From Mesorhizobium sp. B2-7-2 (GTDB lineage: Bacteria > Pseudomonadota > Alphaproteobacteria > Rhizobiales > Rhizobiaceae): a stretch of 49,498 nucleotides of DNA. The notes beneath the pieces are model-generated. The model did not search any database. It worked only from the letters and a program-made list of their open reading frames with translations, and was not told the origin of the DNA. This document shows, piece by piece, positions 33,810 through 43,208 of this stretch; positions within the stretch are counted from its first letter, which is position 1, and every line of letters begins with the position of its first letter. The position numbers and the translations under genes were made by a program. The stretch lies in NCBI RefSeq assembly GCF_006440775.1, contig NZ_VFTZ01000033.1, forward strand, positions 1 to 49,498, read 5' to 3'.

Positions 33810-34418
33810 GTGGCGACGGACACACGCACCCGCATGATCGAGGCGACGGCGCTGCTCATCCGCAAGCGCGGCTATCACGGCACGTCCCTGAACGACATTC
33901 TGAGCGCCAGCGGAGCACCACGCGGCTCCCTCTATTTCCATTTCCCGGGCGGCAAGGACCAACTGGTCATCGAGGTGACGCGAGCCAGTGTCGCAGACGT
34001 GACGGAGCGGCTGGGCGCCGCGCTGTTGGAGGAAAGCGATCCCGCCGTTGCCGTCCACCACATCTACCAGTCGGTCGGACGCATGCTGGAGGAAAACGAA
34101 TTCTCGCTCGGCTGTCCGGTCGCGCCGGTGGTGCTCGACGCGCCGAACAACGTTCCGGACCTGATTGAAATCTGCCGCTCGGCCTTCGAGCAGTGGATCG
34201 GACTGCTGCGCCAGGCATTCGTCAGGGCAGGGGTGCCGGAGCGGCGCGCGCAGGCGCTGGCCCTGCTGGTCGAATCTTCGCTCGAAGGCCTGATGGTGAT
34301 CGCCCGCGCCACCCGCGACCGCACGCCGCTCGCCGCCGTGGCCGACGAGGTTGCGGCGCTGGTCGAGCAGGCGGTGCTGGCTGGTGGCGTAGCTCACCCT
34401 GCAAAGACAGCCGTCTGA
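33810..34418 (+). CDS. TetR family regulator, LmrA/YxaF-like
   Basis: 202 residues. HTH domain: TRTRMIEATALLIRKRGYHGTSLNDILSASGAPRGSLYFHFPGGKDQLVIEV. The GSLYFHFPGGKDQL segment and the C-terminal FSLGCPVAPVVLDAPN are characteristic of the LmrA/YxaF group, whose Bacillus members respond to flavonoids; whether this one does is unknown. The start is a GTG behind GAGGTCGAG. It is divergent from the oxidoreductase-OsmC-SnoaL operon and probably represses it and itself. Confidence 0.88.
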   Translation: MATDTRTRMIEATALLIRKRGYHGTSLNDILSASGAPRGSLYFHFPGGKDQLVIEVTRASVADVTERLGAALLEESDPAVAVHHIYQSVGRMLEENEFSLGCPVAPVVLDAPNNVPDLIEICRSAFEQWIGLLRQAFVRAGVPERRAQALALLVESSLEGLMVIARATRDRTPLAAVADEVAALVEQAVLAGGVAHPAKTAV

Positions 34419-34429
34419 CCGCTAAAGCC

Positions 34430-34499
34430 GGATGATTTCAGGCCGAGTCGACCTGAAGTCTGCCCGAAAAAACCGGTTCAAATCTTTCGGATCATGCGC
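34430..34499. repeat. Short rhizobial palindromic repeat
   Basis: Contains the hairpin TTCAGG...CCTGAA (34437-34457) then CCCGAAAAAACCGGTTC and CTTTCGGATCATGC. The second half resembles the CCCGAAA-GTGGGAACCGG...TTTCGG...GATCATGCTCC repeat found twice near 37.8-38.3 kb. It lies in the convergent gap between the TetR and TadE genes and may stop transcription from both. Confidence 0.6.
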
Positions 34500-34959
34500 C
34501 CTGGTTGGGAAAGCAGGCCGTGGCGCTGAGCTGTGGGCCGTTGGCCAAGGCGATCAGGACGGATGGCAGCACCGTCGCGAATGTGTAGGAGACCCGCACG
34601 GTGGTGAAGCCGCTGAGGCCTGAGCAGGTCGTGTTGTTGTTGACGTTGATGTTGGTGCCAGTGAGTGTGATGCCGTCCGCCGCAGCCATGCCGCTGATGA
34701 AGGTAACGGTGTTGGCGGCGTTGTAGGTGCCGTTTTGCGAGCAGCCGCTCTGCAGCACGCCGACGCACCGCGCGCCGGCTGTCGCCGTGTCCTGCAGCAC
34801 GTGCTGTGTCCAGTACATGCGGCCGAACTCCACCGTGCCGAACAGCACCAGCAAGAGCGGCAGCGAAAGCAGGGCGAATTCGACCGCATTGGCGCCGGAC
34901 CGGTCGCGGATGAACGGGATCAAAGACTTCGCCGCAAAGCGCTCCAGGACGTGTCTCAT
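34492..34959 (-). CDS. TadE-like pseudopilin (distal copy)
   Basis: 155 residues. The N-terminal TadE pattern is RDRSGANAVEFALLSLPLLLVLFGTVEFGRM: a short polar leader, a Glu five residues after the probable processing Gly/Ala, and one long hydrophobic helix. In Tad (Flp) systems TadE is a minor pseudopilin in the inner membrane or periplasm. Its ATG overlaps the previous stop (ATGA) at 34956-34959. The rest, rich in Thr, Asn and Cys, is typical of the secreted portion. No other tad genes are in the window. Confidence 0.85.
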   Translation of the reverse strand: MRHVLERFAAKSLIPFIRDRSGANAVEFALLSLPLLLVLFGTVEFGRMYWTQHVLQDTATAGARCVGVLQSGCSQNGTYNAANTVTFISGMAAADGITLTGTNINVNNNTTCSGLSGFTTVRVSYTFATVLPSVLIALANGPQLSATACFPNQGA

Positions 34960-35537
34960 TGCGGCTGCACCATGGCCCGGACGGTGATGTTGCCGCTGTT
35001 CACCACGTCGAAGCCGCCGAACAGCGGAGAGAAGAACCGGCTTGCGCTGATGGTGACGAACTTGCCCCCGATGCCGCCGGCCGGACAGGTCGAGCCGCAG
35101 GTCACCGCCGAACCCCAGGTGACGCTGGCCGCGCTGCCGGTCGGGCAATAGCAGAGATCGGCGTTGGATACGGTGCCGGTCTGGGTCGCTGTGCCGTTGC
35201 TCGTGTTGTAATTGACTGTGGCGCCGTTGTTGACGACGACCTGGACGCTGCCGCCGGCGTTGCCCAACCCATTCGCCACCACCGCCAGGATGTTGCCGGC
35301 AAGCGTGCCGCCGCCGGCGGAGTTGACCTTGTCGGCGCCAAGCAGCGCGTAGTTGGAGCCGGCCGAGATCGCCGAGGACAGATCGAACTTCGCCTTCAGC
35401 GACGCGCCGATGTCGACCAGCCCGGCAAGGATCAGGATCAGCACCGGACTGATCAACGCGAACTCGACGGCCGATGCGCCGCTCGTCTCGCGGCGGAGAA
35501 AGCGGGCGAATGCTGGGCTGATTTTGAAACGTGGCAT
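34956..35537 (-). CDS. TadE/TadG-like pseudopilin (middle copy)
   Basis: 193 residues from the ATG at 35537. N-terminus RRETSGASAVEFALISPVLILILAGLVDIGASLKAKFDLSSAISAGSNYALL fits the TadE-like pilus assembly domain. The periplasmic part has paired cysteines (LCYCPTG, TCGSTCPAG) that may form disulfides. The frame is open upstream to 35651, but the start overlaps the TadG stop by one base (TGATG), so reinitiation is likely. Second gene of the tadG-tadE-tadE unit. Confidence 0.85.
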   Translation of the reverse strand: MPRFKISPAFARFLRRETSGASAVEFALISPVLILILAGLVDIGASLKAKFDLSSAISAGSNYALLGADKVNSAGGGTLAGNILAVVANGLGNAGGSVQVVVNNGATVNYNTSNGTATQTGTVSNADLCYCPTGSAASVTWGSAVTCGSTCPAGGIGGKFVTISASRFFSPLFGGFDVVNSGNITVRAMVQPQ

Positions 35538-37609
35538 CACTGGACGAGGCTCACCTTGCTGCTCGTGGTAGCACCGGTGGCGGCGACGCATTCCGACGTG
35601 GCCGCCGTGCCGCCTGACAGGGTGATCAGGGAACCGATCAGCTGCAGGCACTTGGTCGTATCGGTGTTCGAACCCAGGATGCTGGAGCCGCCATTCATGA
35701 TGATCGGCCCGTAAGGGAAATAGAACGCGCCGGAGATCTGCGCGTTGAAACCGCCTTCGGCGAAGGTTGCGCCGGCCGTGACCGAGGTCGACGTCGGTCC
35801 GATCACGGCAAGCTTCGCCGTGGCGCCCGTCTGCGGCGCGGTCAGCACGATGTTGCTGTAGCCGGCGGCCACGCAGAAGACATAGCCATTGCAGCTTCCC
35901 GAGTTCGACTTGGTCTTGCCCGACAGCACCAGCGTTACGTTGTTGCCGCTGACGCTGATCGTCGAGCCGCCGCAGCTGGCGCTGCCGCCGCCGCTCCCGC
36001 CCAGCGCGAAGTAACCGTCGATCGTGTAGACGCCGGCGCCGAGCAGCACCGCGCCCGAGGCGATGAAGTTGCCCTCGATGTCGTGCTGGGCGGTGGCCGG
36101 GACGACGAAGCAGCTGCCGCCTCCGCCTCCGTTCACATCGCCGACGACCTGGAACACGCCCGAGCTGGTGGCATCGGCCATGATCGTGATGGAGCCGCCG
36201 CCGAGCGTGATGGCATCGCCATTGCCGCCGGGACCGATCTTGTAGCTGTTGGAGGTGCCCGAGCCGAAAGTCAGCGTGGCGCCGCCGGCATTGTTGATGC
36301 CGCCAGGCAGCTCGAATGTGCTCGGCCCGCCGAAGGTGAGCGTGCTGCTGTTGCAGAGGCTGACGCGCGCGATGCCGCCGCAGGTGTTATCGCTGATGCC
36401 GATCTTGAACGTGCCGGCGCCGAACGCCGTGGTGCCGTAGCCGGTCGTCAGCCCCTTGCTGAAGTTGAAAGTGCCGGCACCGAATGTGGTAGTCCCGGTG
36501 GTTGTCACCTGCTTGCCGAAATTATAGGTGCCGGCGCCGAAGGTGGTGGTTCCGGCCGTGGTCAGCTTGCCCGCGAAATTGTAGGTGCCCGGTCCGAACT
36601 TCGTGGTGGCGCTGGTCGTGAGATCGCCGGAGATGTTGTAGACGGTCGTCGCCGCGCCCGTGGTGGCGAAGTTGAGATTGATACCGCCGCCGATCGTGAT
36701 GGTGCCCAGGTTGACGGTGGTCTTGCTGCCGCAATTCAGCGTCCAGGTTGATGACGACGATGCCCAACTGGCGGCGCAGCCCAGCGCATTCGCCTGGCCT
36801 TGGGTTGATCCCTGGGTCCAGCCGAAGTCGATATTGTTGCCGCTCGAGGTGGTCGGCGCTGCTGGCGCGGCGGTTGGCGAGAGCGCCGCCACGGTGGCAA
36901 AGCGGGCGACGGCAGCCGCGACCGCGGAATTGCCCGCCAGCGGATCGGGAGTCGACTTCTTGGTGATCACCGCCGCCGTCCCGTTTGGTCCGGTGATGCC
37001 GTTGCAAGGCTGGCTCGGGGCCGTGGCGGAGTTGTAGTTGACGCCGATAGCCGAGATGCCGGTGCCGCACGGAACGGTGATCGTGTTGTTCGACGAGACC
37101 GTGCATTTGGGGGCGTTGACGGCCGTGCCGCCTGACAGCGTGATGCCCGTCTGGGTGCCGTCCAGTGCCAGTATGCAGCCCGGTGTCGATGGCTGCGCGC
37201 CCAGCTCAGCGACAGAACTGGCGTAGATCTGCAATTGCTGGCGATTGTCGAGGACGCGCGCAAGCAGCAGCTGTTTCTGCGTGCGGATCGATACGGTGAC
37301 CGCGTTCACGCCGGTTGTCTTCGGCGAGGTGACCAGCGTCGCCGACACATCGGCTGCCGGAACGCCGTTGAGCGTGGCGACATTGACCGCCGCCGCGGTC
37401 ATCCGGTCGGTCGACTGTGTCTTGTTGTAGGCGAGCGCGCCGGCAAAGGCCGCGAGATCGGCGGTGCGCTGGTTGCTGGCGCGCTCGACCAGCGCGCCGC
37501 CATATTCGGTGACCAGCGCCGCCATGCCGACGAGCAGCGGCAAAAGCAGCGCGGACATAATGAGGACGTTGCCGTCACGGTTACGCACGAACCGGTGGAG
37601 AATTTGCAT
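35537..37609 (-). CDS. TadG-like pilus assembly protein with internal repeats
   Basis: 690 residues. The N-terminal putative Tad/Flp domain is FVRNRDGNVLIMSALLLPLLVGMAALVTEYGGALVERASNQRTADLAAFAGALAY, with one membrane helix (about 15-36). After a linker, residues about 320-480 are Gly/Thr/Asn-rich and contain four successive units starting at Phe338, 357, 376 and 396 of the form FGAGTYNF followed by a Lys/Thr stretch, spacing 19-20 residues; related TFGGPSTFEL and TFGSGTSNSYKIG follow. This pattern suggests a beta-solenoid. There is no clear von Willebrand A domain as in some TadG proteins. Start at 37609 (MQILHRF); the frame is open to 37663. Function: probable tight-adherence pilus accessory, inferred from family only. 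Confidence 0.83.
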   Translation of the reverse strand: MQILHRFVRNRDGNVLIMSALLLPLLVGMAALVTEYGGALVERASNQRTADLAAFAGALAYNKTQSTDRMTAAAVNVATLNGVPAADVSATLVTSPKTTGVNAVTVSIRTQKQLLLARVLDNRQQLQIYASSVAELGAQPSTPGCILALDGTQTGITLSGGTAVNAPKCTVSSNNTITVPCGTGISAIGVNYNSATAPSQPCNGITGPNGTAAVITKKSTPDPLAGNSAVAAAVARFATVAALSPTAAPAAPTTSSGNNIDFGWTQGSTQGQANALGCAASWASSSSTWTLNCGSKTTVNLGTITIGGGINLNFATTGAATTVYNISGDLTTSATTKFGPGTYNFAGKLTTAGTTTFGAGTYNFGKQVTTTGTTTFGAGTFNFSKGLTTGYGTTAFGAGTFKIGISDNTCGGIARVSLCNSSTLTFGGPSTFELPGGINNAGGATLTFGSGTSNSYKIGPGGNGDAITLGGGSITIMADATSSGVFQVVGDVNGGGGGSCFVVPATAQHDIEGNFIASGAVLLGAGVYTIDGYFALGGSGGGSASCGGSTISVSGNNVTLVLSGKTKSNSGSCNGYVFCVAAGYSNIVLTAPQTGATAKLAVIGPTSTSVTAGATFAEGGFNAQISGAFYFPYGPIIMNGGSSILGSNTDTTKCLQLIGSLITLSGGTAATSECVAATGATTSSKVSLVQ

Positions 37610-37820
37610 CGATGAAGACCCCGACACCCCTAACGCGCGAGCAATCAAGCACGCCCTATTCATTAGTAAGCGCGGATATCTTAAAAAATATTGTCCGACA
37701 AATGCCGCAACGATCGCGGGCGTTTAACCGAAGGCGCTGATTTTGTTGAGGAATTGCACAAAGTTTAGGCAGTCGGTTGAGCTGTAGGGCAGGGTTGCCC
37801 ATGGAGCAGCACGCTTGGCT

Positions 37821-37893
37821 AGAACATGATCCCGAACCGAAGGTCAGCGAATGCAAAAAGTGGGAACCGGCTTTCGGAGAAGATCATGCTCCA
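37821..37893. repeat. Short rhizobial palindrome, copy A (with insertion)
   Basis: AGAACATGATCCCGAA, then a 21-base insertion, then AAGTGGGAACCGGCTTTCGG and AGAAGATCATGCTCC. The ends ATGATC/GATCAT and the CCGAA/TTCGG arms are inverted. It is the same family as the element at 38271-38317, which lacks the insertion. Confidence 0.8.
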
Positions 37894-38004
37894 ACTAGTT
37901 CCCCGACACAGGGATTTTGAAAGGTTGTCTTGGTGCAAGATCTTCCGTTTATTTCCGTGAAATCAGCGCAAACGCCGGGGATTGGCTGAAGCCGCCCCCA
38001 CCTC

Positions 38005-38184
38005 GTCATTCTATGGCGGAGCAAGGAGCGCAGCGACGCGCGCAGACCATAGAATCCATTCCGTGACTTGGAAGCGCCGCCTCGGTGCAGAATTCTGCTC
38101 CGTTGCACGCCTTGGCGAAGGTAACGGCATGGATTCCAGGGTCTTCGCGACGGAGCTTCGCTCCTGCTCCGCCCTGGAATGACG
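38005..38184. repeat. 180-bp palindromic element, copy 2 (GGAATGAC family)
   Basis: Same orientation and layout as the element at 18583-18764: left end GTCATTCTATGGCGGAGCAA, inner pair GAATCCATTCCGTGAC and GGTAACGGCATGGATTCC, right end CTGCTCCGCCCTGGAATGAC. The termini are near-perfect inverted repeats of about 25 bp. It sits in the 880-bp gap between tadG and groEL that contains no gene. Confidence 0.88.
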
Positions 38185-38270
38185 ATCGCGATGGGCGTTT
38201 CGGCCAATCTCCAAGGCATGCCGCCTGTCAACGCAAACAGAGCCGACCGGTCAAAATCCCTGTGCCACTA

Positions 38271-38317
38271 GAGCGCGATCCCGAAAGTGGGAACCGGTTT
38301 CGGAGAAGATCATGCTC
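38271..38317. repeat. Short rhizobial palindrome, copy B
   Basis: GAGCGCGATCCCGAAAGTGG then GAACCGGTTTCGGAGAAGATC and ATGCTCC: a compact hairpin with arms CCGAAA/TTTCGG around GTGGGAACCGG. Related to 37821-37893 and, in part, to 34430-34499. Confidence 0.8.
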
Positions 38318-38389
38318 CAACAGAGAGTTAGATCAGGATGGCGATTCAACGAAACGTCATCCTATCTACGCTCCTGGGCCGCGCAACGA

Positions 38390-38475
38390 GAAAGGGCGGC
38401 ATCTCTGCCGCCCTTTCCGTGTGTTAGCCAAATCGGCTGGATTAGAGACCACTCAAGCCCGCTTGCGGGCTTGAG
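38390..38475 (-). terminator. Two hairpins downstream of groEL
   Basis: Reading leftward from the groEL stop, first an 11-bp perfect stem CTCAAGCCCGC/GCGGGCTTGAG (38452-38475, 2-base gap), then GAAAGGGCGGC/GCCGCCCTTTC with a 6-base loop (38390-38417) followed on the minus strand by TCGTTG. The second is the better terminator candidate, though its T-run is poor; the first may protect the mRNA end. Confidence 0.65.
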
Positions 38476-38491
38476 CAAGCTTATGGACTTC

Positions 38492-40147
<1,656 letters not shown>

Positions 40148-40210
40148 GTTTTAGCTCCTGGCAGGGGCTCGGGAAGAGCCCGAAGATGAAGATTCAGGTG
40201 AGGCCGATGA

Positions 40211-40507
40211 TCAGCCAATGATGCCCATGATGTCGGATTCCTTCATGATCAGAAGGTCTTCGCCATTGAGCTTGACTTCAGTGCCCGACCACTTGCCGAA
40301 CAGGATGCGGTCGCCGGCCTTGACGTCCAGCGGCACGAGCTTGCCGCTTTCGTCGCGGGCGCCGGAGCCGACGGCGATGATCTCGCCTTCCTGCGGCTTC
40401 TCCTTCGCCGTATCCGGGATGATGATCCCGCCGGCGGTCTTGGATTCGGATTCGACCCGGCGAACGACCACGCGGTCATGAAGCGGGCGGAACTTGGACT
40501 TTGCCAT
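40211..40507 (-). CDS. groES: Co-chaperonin GroES (Hsp10)
   Basis: 98 residues: KFRPLHDRVVVRRVESESKTAGGIIIPDTAKEKPQEGEIIAVG with the mobile loop ESKTAGGIIIPD, ending GEDLLIMKESDIMGIIG. It caps the GroEL ring. The ATG at 40507 has GAGGAAG upstream; the open frame to 40579 runs through the CIRCE leader and is not coding. First gene of groESL. Confidence 0.97.
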   Translation of the reverse strand: MAKSKFRPLHDRVVVRRVESESKTAGGIIIPDTAKEKPQEGEIIAVGSGARDESGKLVPLDVKAGDRILFGKWSGTEVKLNGEDLLIMKESDIMGIIG

Positions 40508-40572
40508 GTTATCTTCCTCGAATGAGAACGGTGAGAACTGTTCCTCCATCCGGCGAGGCCGCCGGATATAAG

Positions 40573-40599
40573 TTAGCACTCACCAAAGGCGAGTGCTAA
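40573..40599 (-). promoter_or_regulatory. CIRCE element (HrcA operator) of groESL
   Basis: A perfect TTAGCACTC-N9-GAGTGCTAA, the canonical CIRCE inverted repeat, 66 bases before the groES start. HrcA should bind it and repress groESL under non-stress conditions. TTATAT immediately downstream on the minus strand is a possible -10. Confidence 0.97.
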
Positions 40600-40736
40600 C
40601 GTGGCGCTGAGATAGGCCGCTGGGTTGCCGGAGTCAAGGCGCGCGCAACGGGGCAGCGGCGCGAAATTTTTCTCCTGCGAGACGCCAGGCCGAAATGCGC
40701 CGGCCATCGCGAGGCGCCGACGAGCAACCCCGCCCG

Positions 40737-41090
40737 TCAGTCAAGGCGCTTCGGCGAACGCAGCACCAGCAGCGGGCAGCGTTCCGCGAGCCCGTATGTG
40801 CCGGTCGAGGCCAGCCGGACATCATCGAAGAAGGTCCCGGCTTCCTTGATCAGCGCTGCCGCCGGAGCGAAGCTGTAGACGACGGACGAGTTCCGGTAGA
40901 CGTCGATGGTTCCGACGACCGGCAGTTCCCATTCGGTTCGAGCCGACAGCTCTTCACGATCGGGAAACAGCGCGTCGAATTGCTCCAGGATTCTCCGCAC
41001 CGGCATCGTGTAGTCAGGCGCGCCGCCGTTGGCGGTCATGGCCACGCGCCATTTGAGCTCGTGGAACGTCGAGGTGCGACCGGCCAACGC
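40737..41090 (-). pseudogene. C-terminal remnant of an unidentified gene
   Basis: A minus-strand frame with good codon bias. It reads TSTFHELKWRVAMTANGG, MPVRRILEQFDALFPDREEL, SSVVYSFAPAAALIKEAGTF, and ends CPLLVLRSPKRLD. Upstream of about 41090 the frame continues open, but it is then antisense to a second recognisable remnant and no longer looks coding. A start at ATG 41039 exists without a ribosome site. The ending resembles the tail of a small-molecule methyltransferase, but that is a weak impression. Best read as a 5'-truncated gene. Confidence 0.5.
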
Positions 41091-41435
41091 AGGGCGCGGA
41101 CTTCCTGCGGTTCGTCGGACGGTATTGGCGCCCGCTTCTGGCTGTTCTGCGGCGAGCGCGAGCGCTGCACCCGTCATGTCTCGCCGCAGAGCCTGGTCAA
41201 GGGCGACGACACCATCCGCCGCGAGGCGGTGCCCGTGCCGGACGAGCTGCGCGCGCTGCGGCGCCAGCTTGGCTTCGATTACGGCAAGTTCGACTTCGTC
41301 ATGCATGAGGGCAGGGCGGTGCTGCTCGATGCCAACAAGACCCCTGGGCGGGCCAGGAACCTGTCGAGCTTCATCGCCGCCGGCAATGCCAATCTTGCCG
41401 ACGGCTTCGAAGGACTGATCCGGCAGGTCAAGTGA
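41091..41435 (+). pseudogene. C-terminal remnant of an ATP-grasp-like protein
   Basis: The plus-strand frame from about 41091 reads SSDGIGARFWLFCGERERCT, then SLVKGDDTIRREAVPVPDEL and LGFDYGKFDFVMHEGRAVLLDANKTPG, the last being the C-terminal metal-binding and active-site segment of ATP-grasp enzymes (LDANKTPG with upstream Asp/Asn). No start codon with a ribosome site precedes it, and the N-terminal two-thirds of an ATP-grasp protein are missing. It abuts the minus-strand remnant head to head. Confidence 0.6.
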
Positions 41436-41443
41436 CCGATCGC

Positions 41444-42199
41444 CTAGATGTTCATGCCCCCAGACACCTCGATGCGCTGGGCGTTGACCCAGCGATTGTC
41501 CTCGGACAGCAGCGAGGCGATCATCGGGCCGATGTCGTCGGCGACACCGGCGCGGCCGAGCGCCGTCATGTCGGCCACGACGCGATTGATCTCGGCGTCG
41601 TCGCGCACATGGCCGCCGTTGAAATCGGTCGCGATCGCGCCCGGCGCCACCGTGTTGGCGGTGATGCGCCGGGCTGCCAGTTCCTTGGCGAGGTAGCGCG
41701 TGAACACTTCGACGCCGCCCTTCATCATCGCATAGGCGGCGGAGCCCGGGACCGAGAAGCGCGCCAGGCCGCTCGAGACGATACGGCCGCCATCGTTGAT
41801 CAGCGGCAGCAGCGCCTGGGTGAGGAAGAACACGCCCTTGAGGTGGATGTTCATCAACGTGTCGAACTCCTCTTGCGTCGTCTCGGCGATTGGCTTGCGC
41901 AGACCGGTGCCGGCATTGTTGAGGAGATAATCGAAACGGTCGCGTTGCCAGGTCTCGTGAAGCGTCTTCTTCAACGCTTCAACGAAAGCCGGGAAGCTGG
42001 CGACGGCGCCGGCGTCGAGCTCAAGCGCGGCAGCCCGGCCGCCGGCCGCCTCGATCTCGGCGATTGCCGTCTTCGCCTCGTCGGCGCGCGAGCGATAGGT
42101 GAGGACGACGTCGACGCCCTTGCGGGCGAGGTTGAGCGCGGTGTTGCGGCCGAGGCCGCGGCTACCGCCGGTGATGAGAGCGATGGGGCGGGTGGTCAT
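41444..42199 (-). CDS. SDR family oxidoreductase
   Basis: 251 residues. Cofactor motif TGGSRGLGRN (10-19), LNNAG, catalytic YAMMKGG (YxxxK), and a 3-oxoacyl-ACP-reductase-like C-terminus, NRWVNAQRIEVSGGMNI. The acidic or neutral residue pattern after strand two (TYRSRADE) leaves NADP(H) likely. AAGGAGATTTCGCC precedes the ATG at 42199; the longer frame to 42475 runs into the LysR gene and is not real. It is divergent from the LysR regulator, which probably controls it. Confidence 0.92.
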   Translation of the reverse strand: MTTRPIALITGGSRGLGRNTALNLARKGVDVVLTYRSRADEAKTAIAEIEAAGGRAAALELDAGAVASFPAFVEALKKTLHETWQRDRFDYLLNNAGTGLRKPIAETTQEEFDTLMNIHLKGVFFLTQALLPLINDGGRIVSSGLARFSVPGSAAYAMMKGGVEVFTRYLAKELAARRITANTVAPGAIATDFNGGHVRDDAEINRVVADMTALGRAGVADDIGPMIASLLSEDNRWVNAQRIEVSGGMNI

Positions 42200-42247
42200 G
42201 GCGAAATCTCCTTCTATCTGGATGGAGATGCATATACTCGCCCGGTG

Positions 42248-42264
42248 GGCCGATATAATCGGCC
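42248..42264. promoter_or_regulatory. Palindrome with embedded TATAAT between SDR and lysR genes
   Basis: GGCCGAT-ATA-ATCGGCC, perfect 7-bp arms with a 3-base centre. TATAAT (42254-42259) lies inside it, an ideal -10 for the rightward LysR gene, 47 bases before its ATG. A dimeric regulator binding here would block its own promoter, as LysR proteins commonly do. Confidence 0.6.
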
Positions 42265-42305
42265 ATGGATTGCCAACACTATTCAGCATGTGCGAACAAT
42301 CAGCG

Positions 42306-43202
42306 ATGGACCGATTCGACAGCATGCGGCTCTTCACCCGCGTCGTGGAACGGCGCAGCTTCACTGCGGCCGCCGCCGATCTCGCCCTGCCGCGCTCCAG
42401 CGCCACCGCCGCTATCAAGCAGCTCGAAGAACGGCTCGGCGTGCAATTGCTTCGCCGCACCACGCGCCATGTCACGACGACGCTCGACGGCGAAGCCTAT
42501 TACCAGCGCTGCATCGGCATCCTGGCCGACATCGAGGATGCCGAAGGCGGCTTCGGCGCGCACGAGGTGGGGGGAAGGCTCAGCGTCGACGTCAACGGCC
42601 ACATGGCGCGCACCTTCCTACTGCCGGAATTGCCGGCGCTGCTCGCCAGATATCCGGGCCTGACCGTGCATATCGGCGAAGGCGACCGCCTCGTCGATCT
42701 CGTGCGCGAAGGCGTCGATTGCGTCATCAGGGCCGGCACGCTGCCCGACAGCGACATGATCGTGCGGCGGCTCGGCATCGCCCGCGAAATCACCGTCGCC
42801 AGCCCCGCCTATCTCGAACGCCACGGGGTGCCGCGCACGCCGGACGATCTGGCCGGCCATATGATGATAGGCTTCGTGTCTTCGCGCACGAGGCAGGTGA
42901 TGCCGCTGGAATTCACCGTCGACGGCAAGGTTCGCGAAATCACCCTGCCGTCGCGGGTCACCGTCGCGAACTCAGACACAAGTGCCGCGCTGGTCCGGCT
43001 GGGCTTCGGGCTGTTCCAGGCGCCAAGGCTCCGCTATGCGGACGATATCGCTGCCGGCCGGCTGGTCGAGGTGCTTCCCGATTTTCCGCCGACGCCGACG
43101 CCGATCTCGGTGCTCTATCCGCCGAGCCGCCAGTTGTCGCCACGGGTGAGGGTATTTGTTGATTGGCTGGTGGAAATCCTGGGGCCGAAGCTGGATCCCT
43201 GA
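42306..43202 (+). CDS. LysR family transcriptional regulator
   Basis: 298 residues. The winged helix is at the N-terminus: MRLFTRVVERRSFTAAAADLALPRSSATAAIKQLEERLGVQLLRRTTRHVTTTLDGEAYYQR. The C-terminal periplasmic-binding-like domain spans about 90-290 (GRLSVDVNGHMARTFLLPELPALLARYPGLTVHIGEGDR). It is of the CrgA/AaeR-like subgroup. It should regulate the divergent SDR gene in response to an unknown ligand. The start at 42306 is the first Met of the domain; the frame is open upstream. Confidence 0.92.
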   Translation: MDRFDSMRLFTRVVERRSFTAAAADLALPRSSATAAIKQLEERLGVQLLRRTTRHVTTTLDGEAYYQRCIGILADIEDAEGGFGAHEVGGRLSVDVNGHMARTFLLPELPALLARYPGLTVHIGEGDRLVDLVREGVDCVIRAGTLPDSDMIVRRLGIAREITVASPAYLERHGVPRTPDDLAGHMMIGFVSSRTRQVMPLEFTVDGKVREITLPSRVTVANSDTSAALVRLGFGLFQAPRLRYADDIAAGRLVEVLPDFPPTPTPISVLYPPSRQLSPRVRVFVDWLVEILGPKLDP

Positions 43203-43208
43203 TCGCGC

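Noticed and set aside
41432..43162. 576-codon plus-strand frame through the SDR and LysR genes
   Set aside because: It is antisense to the SDR and out of frame with the LysR gene; both real genes have complete family motifs.
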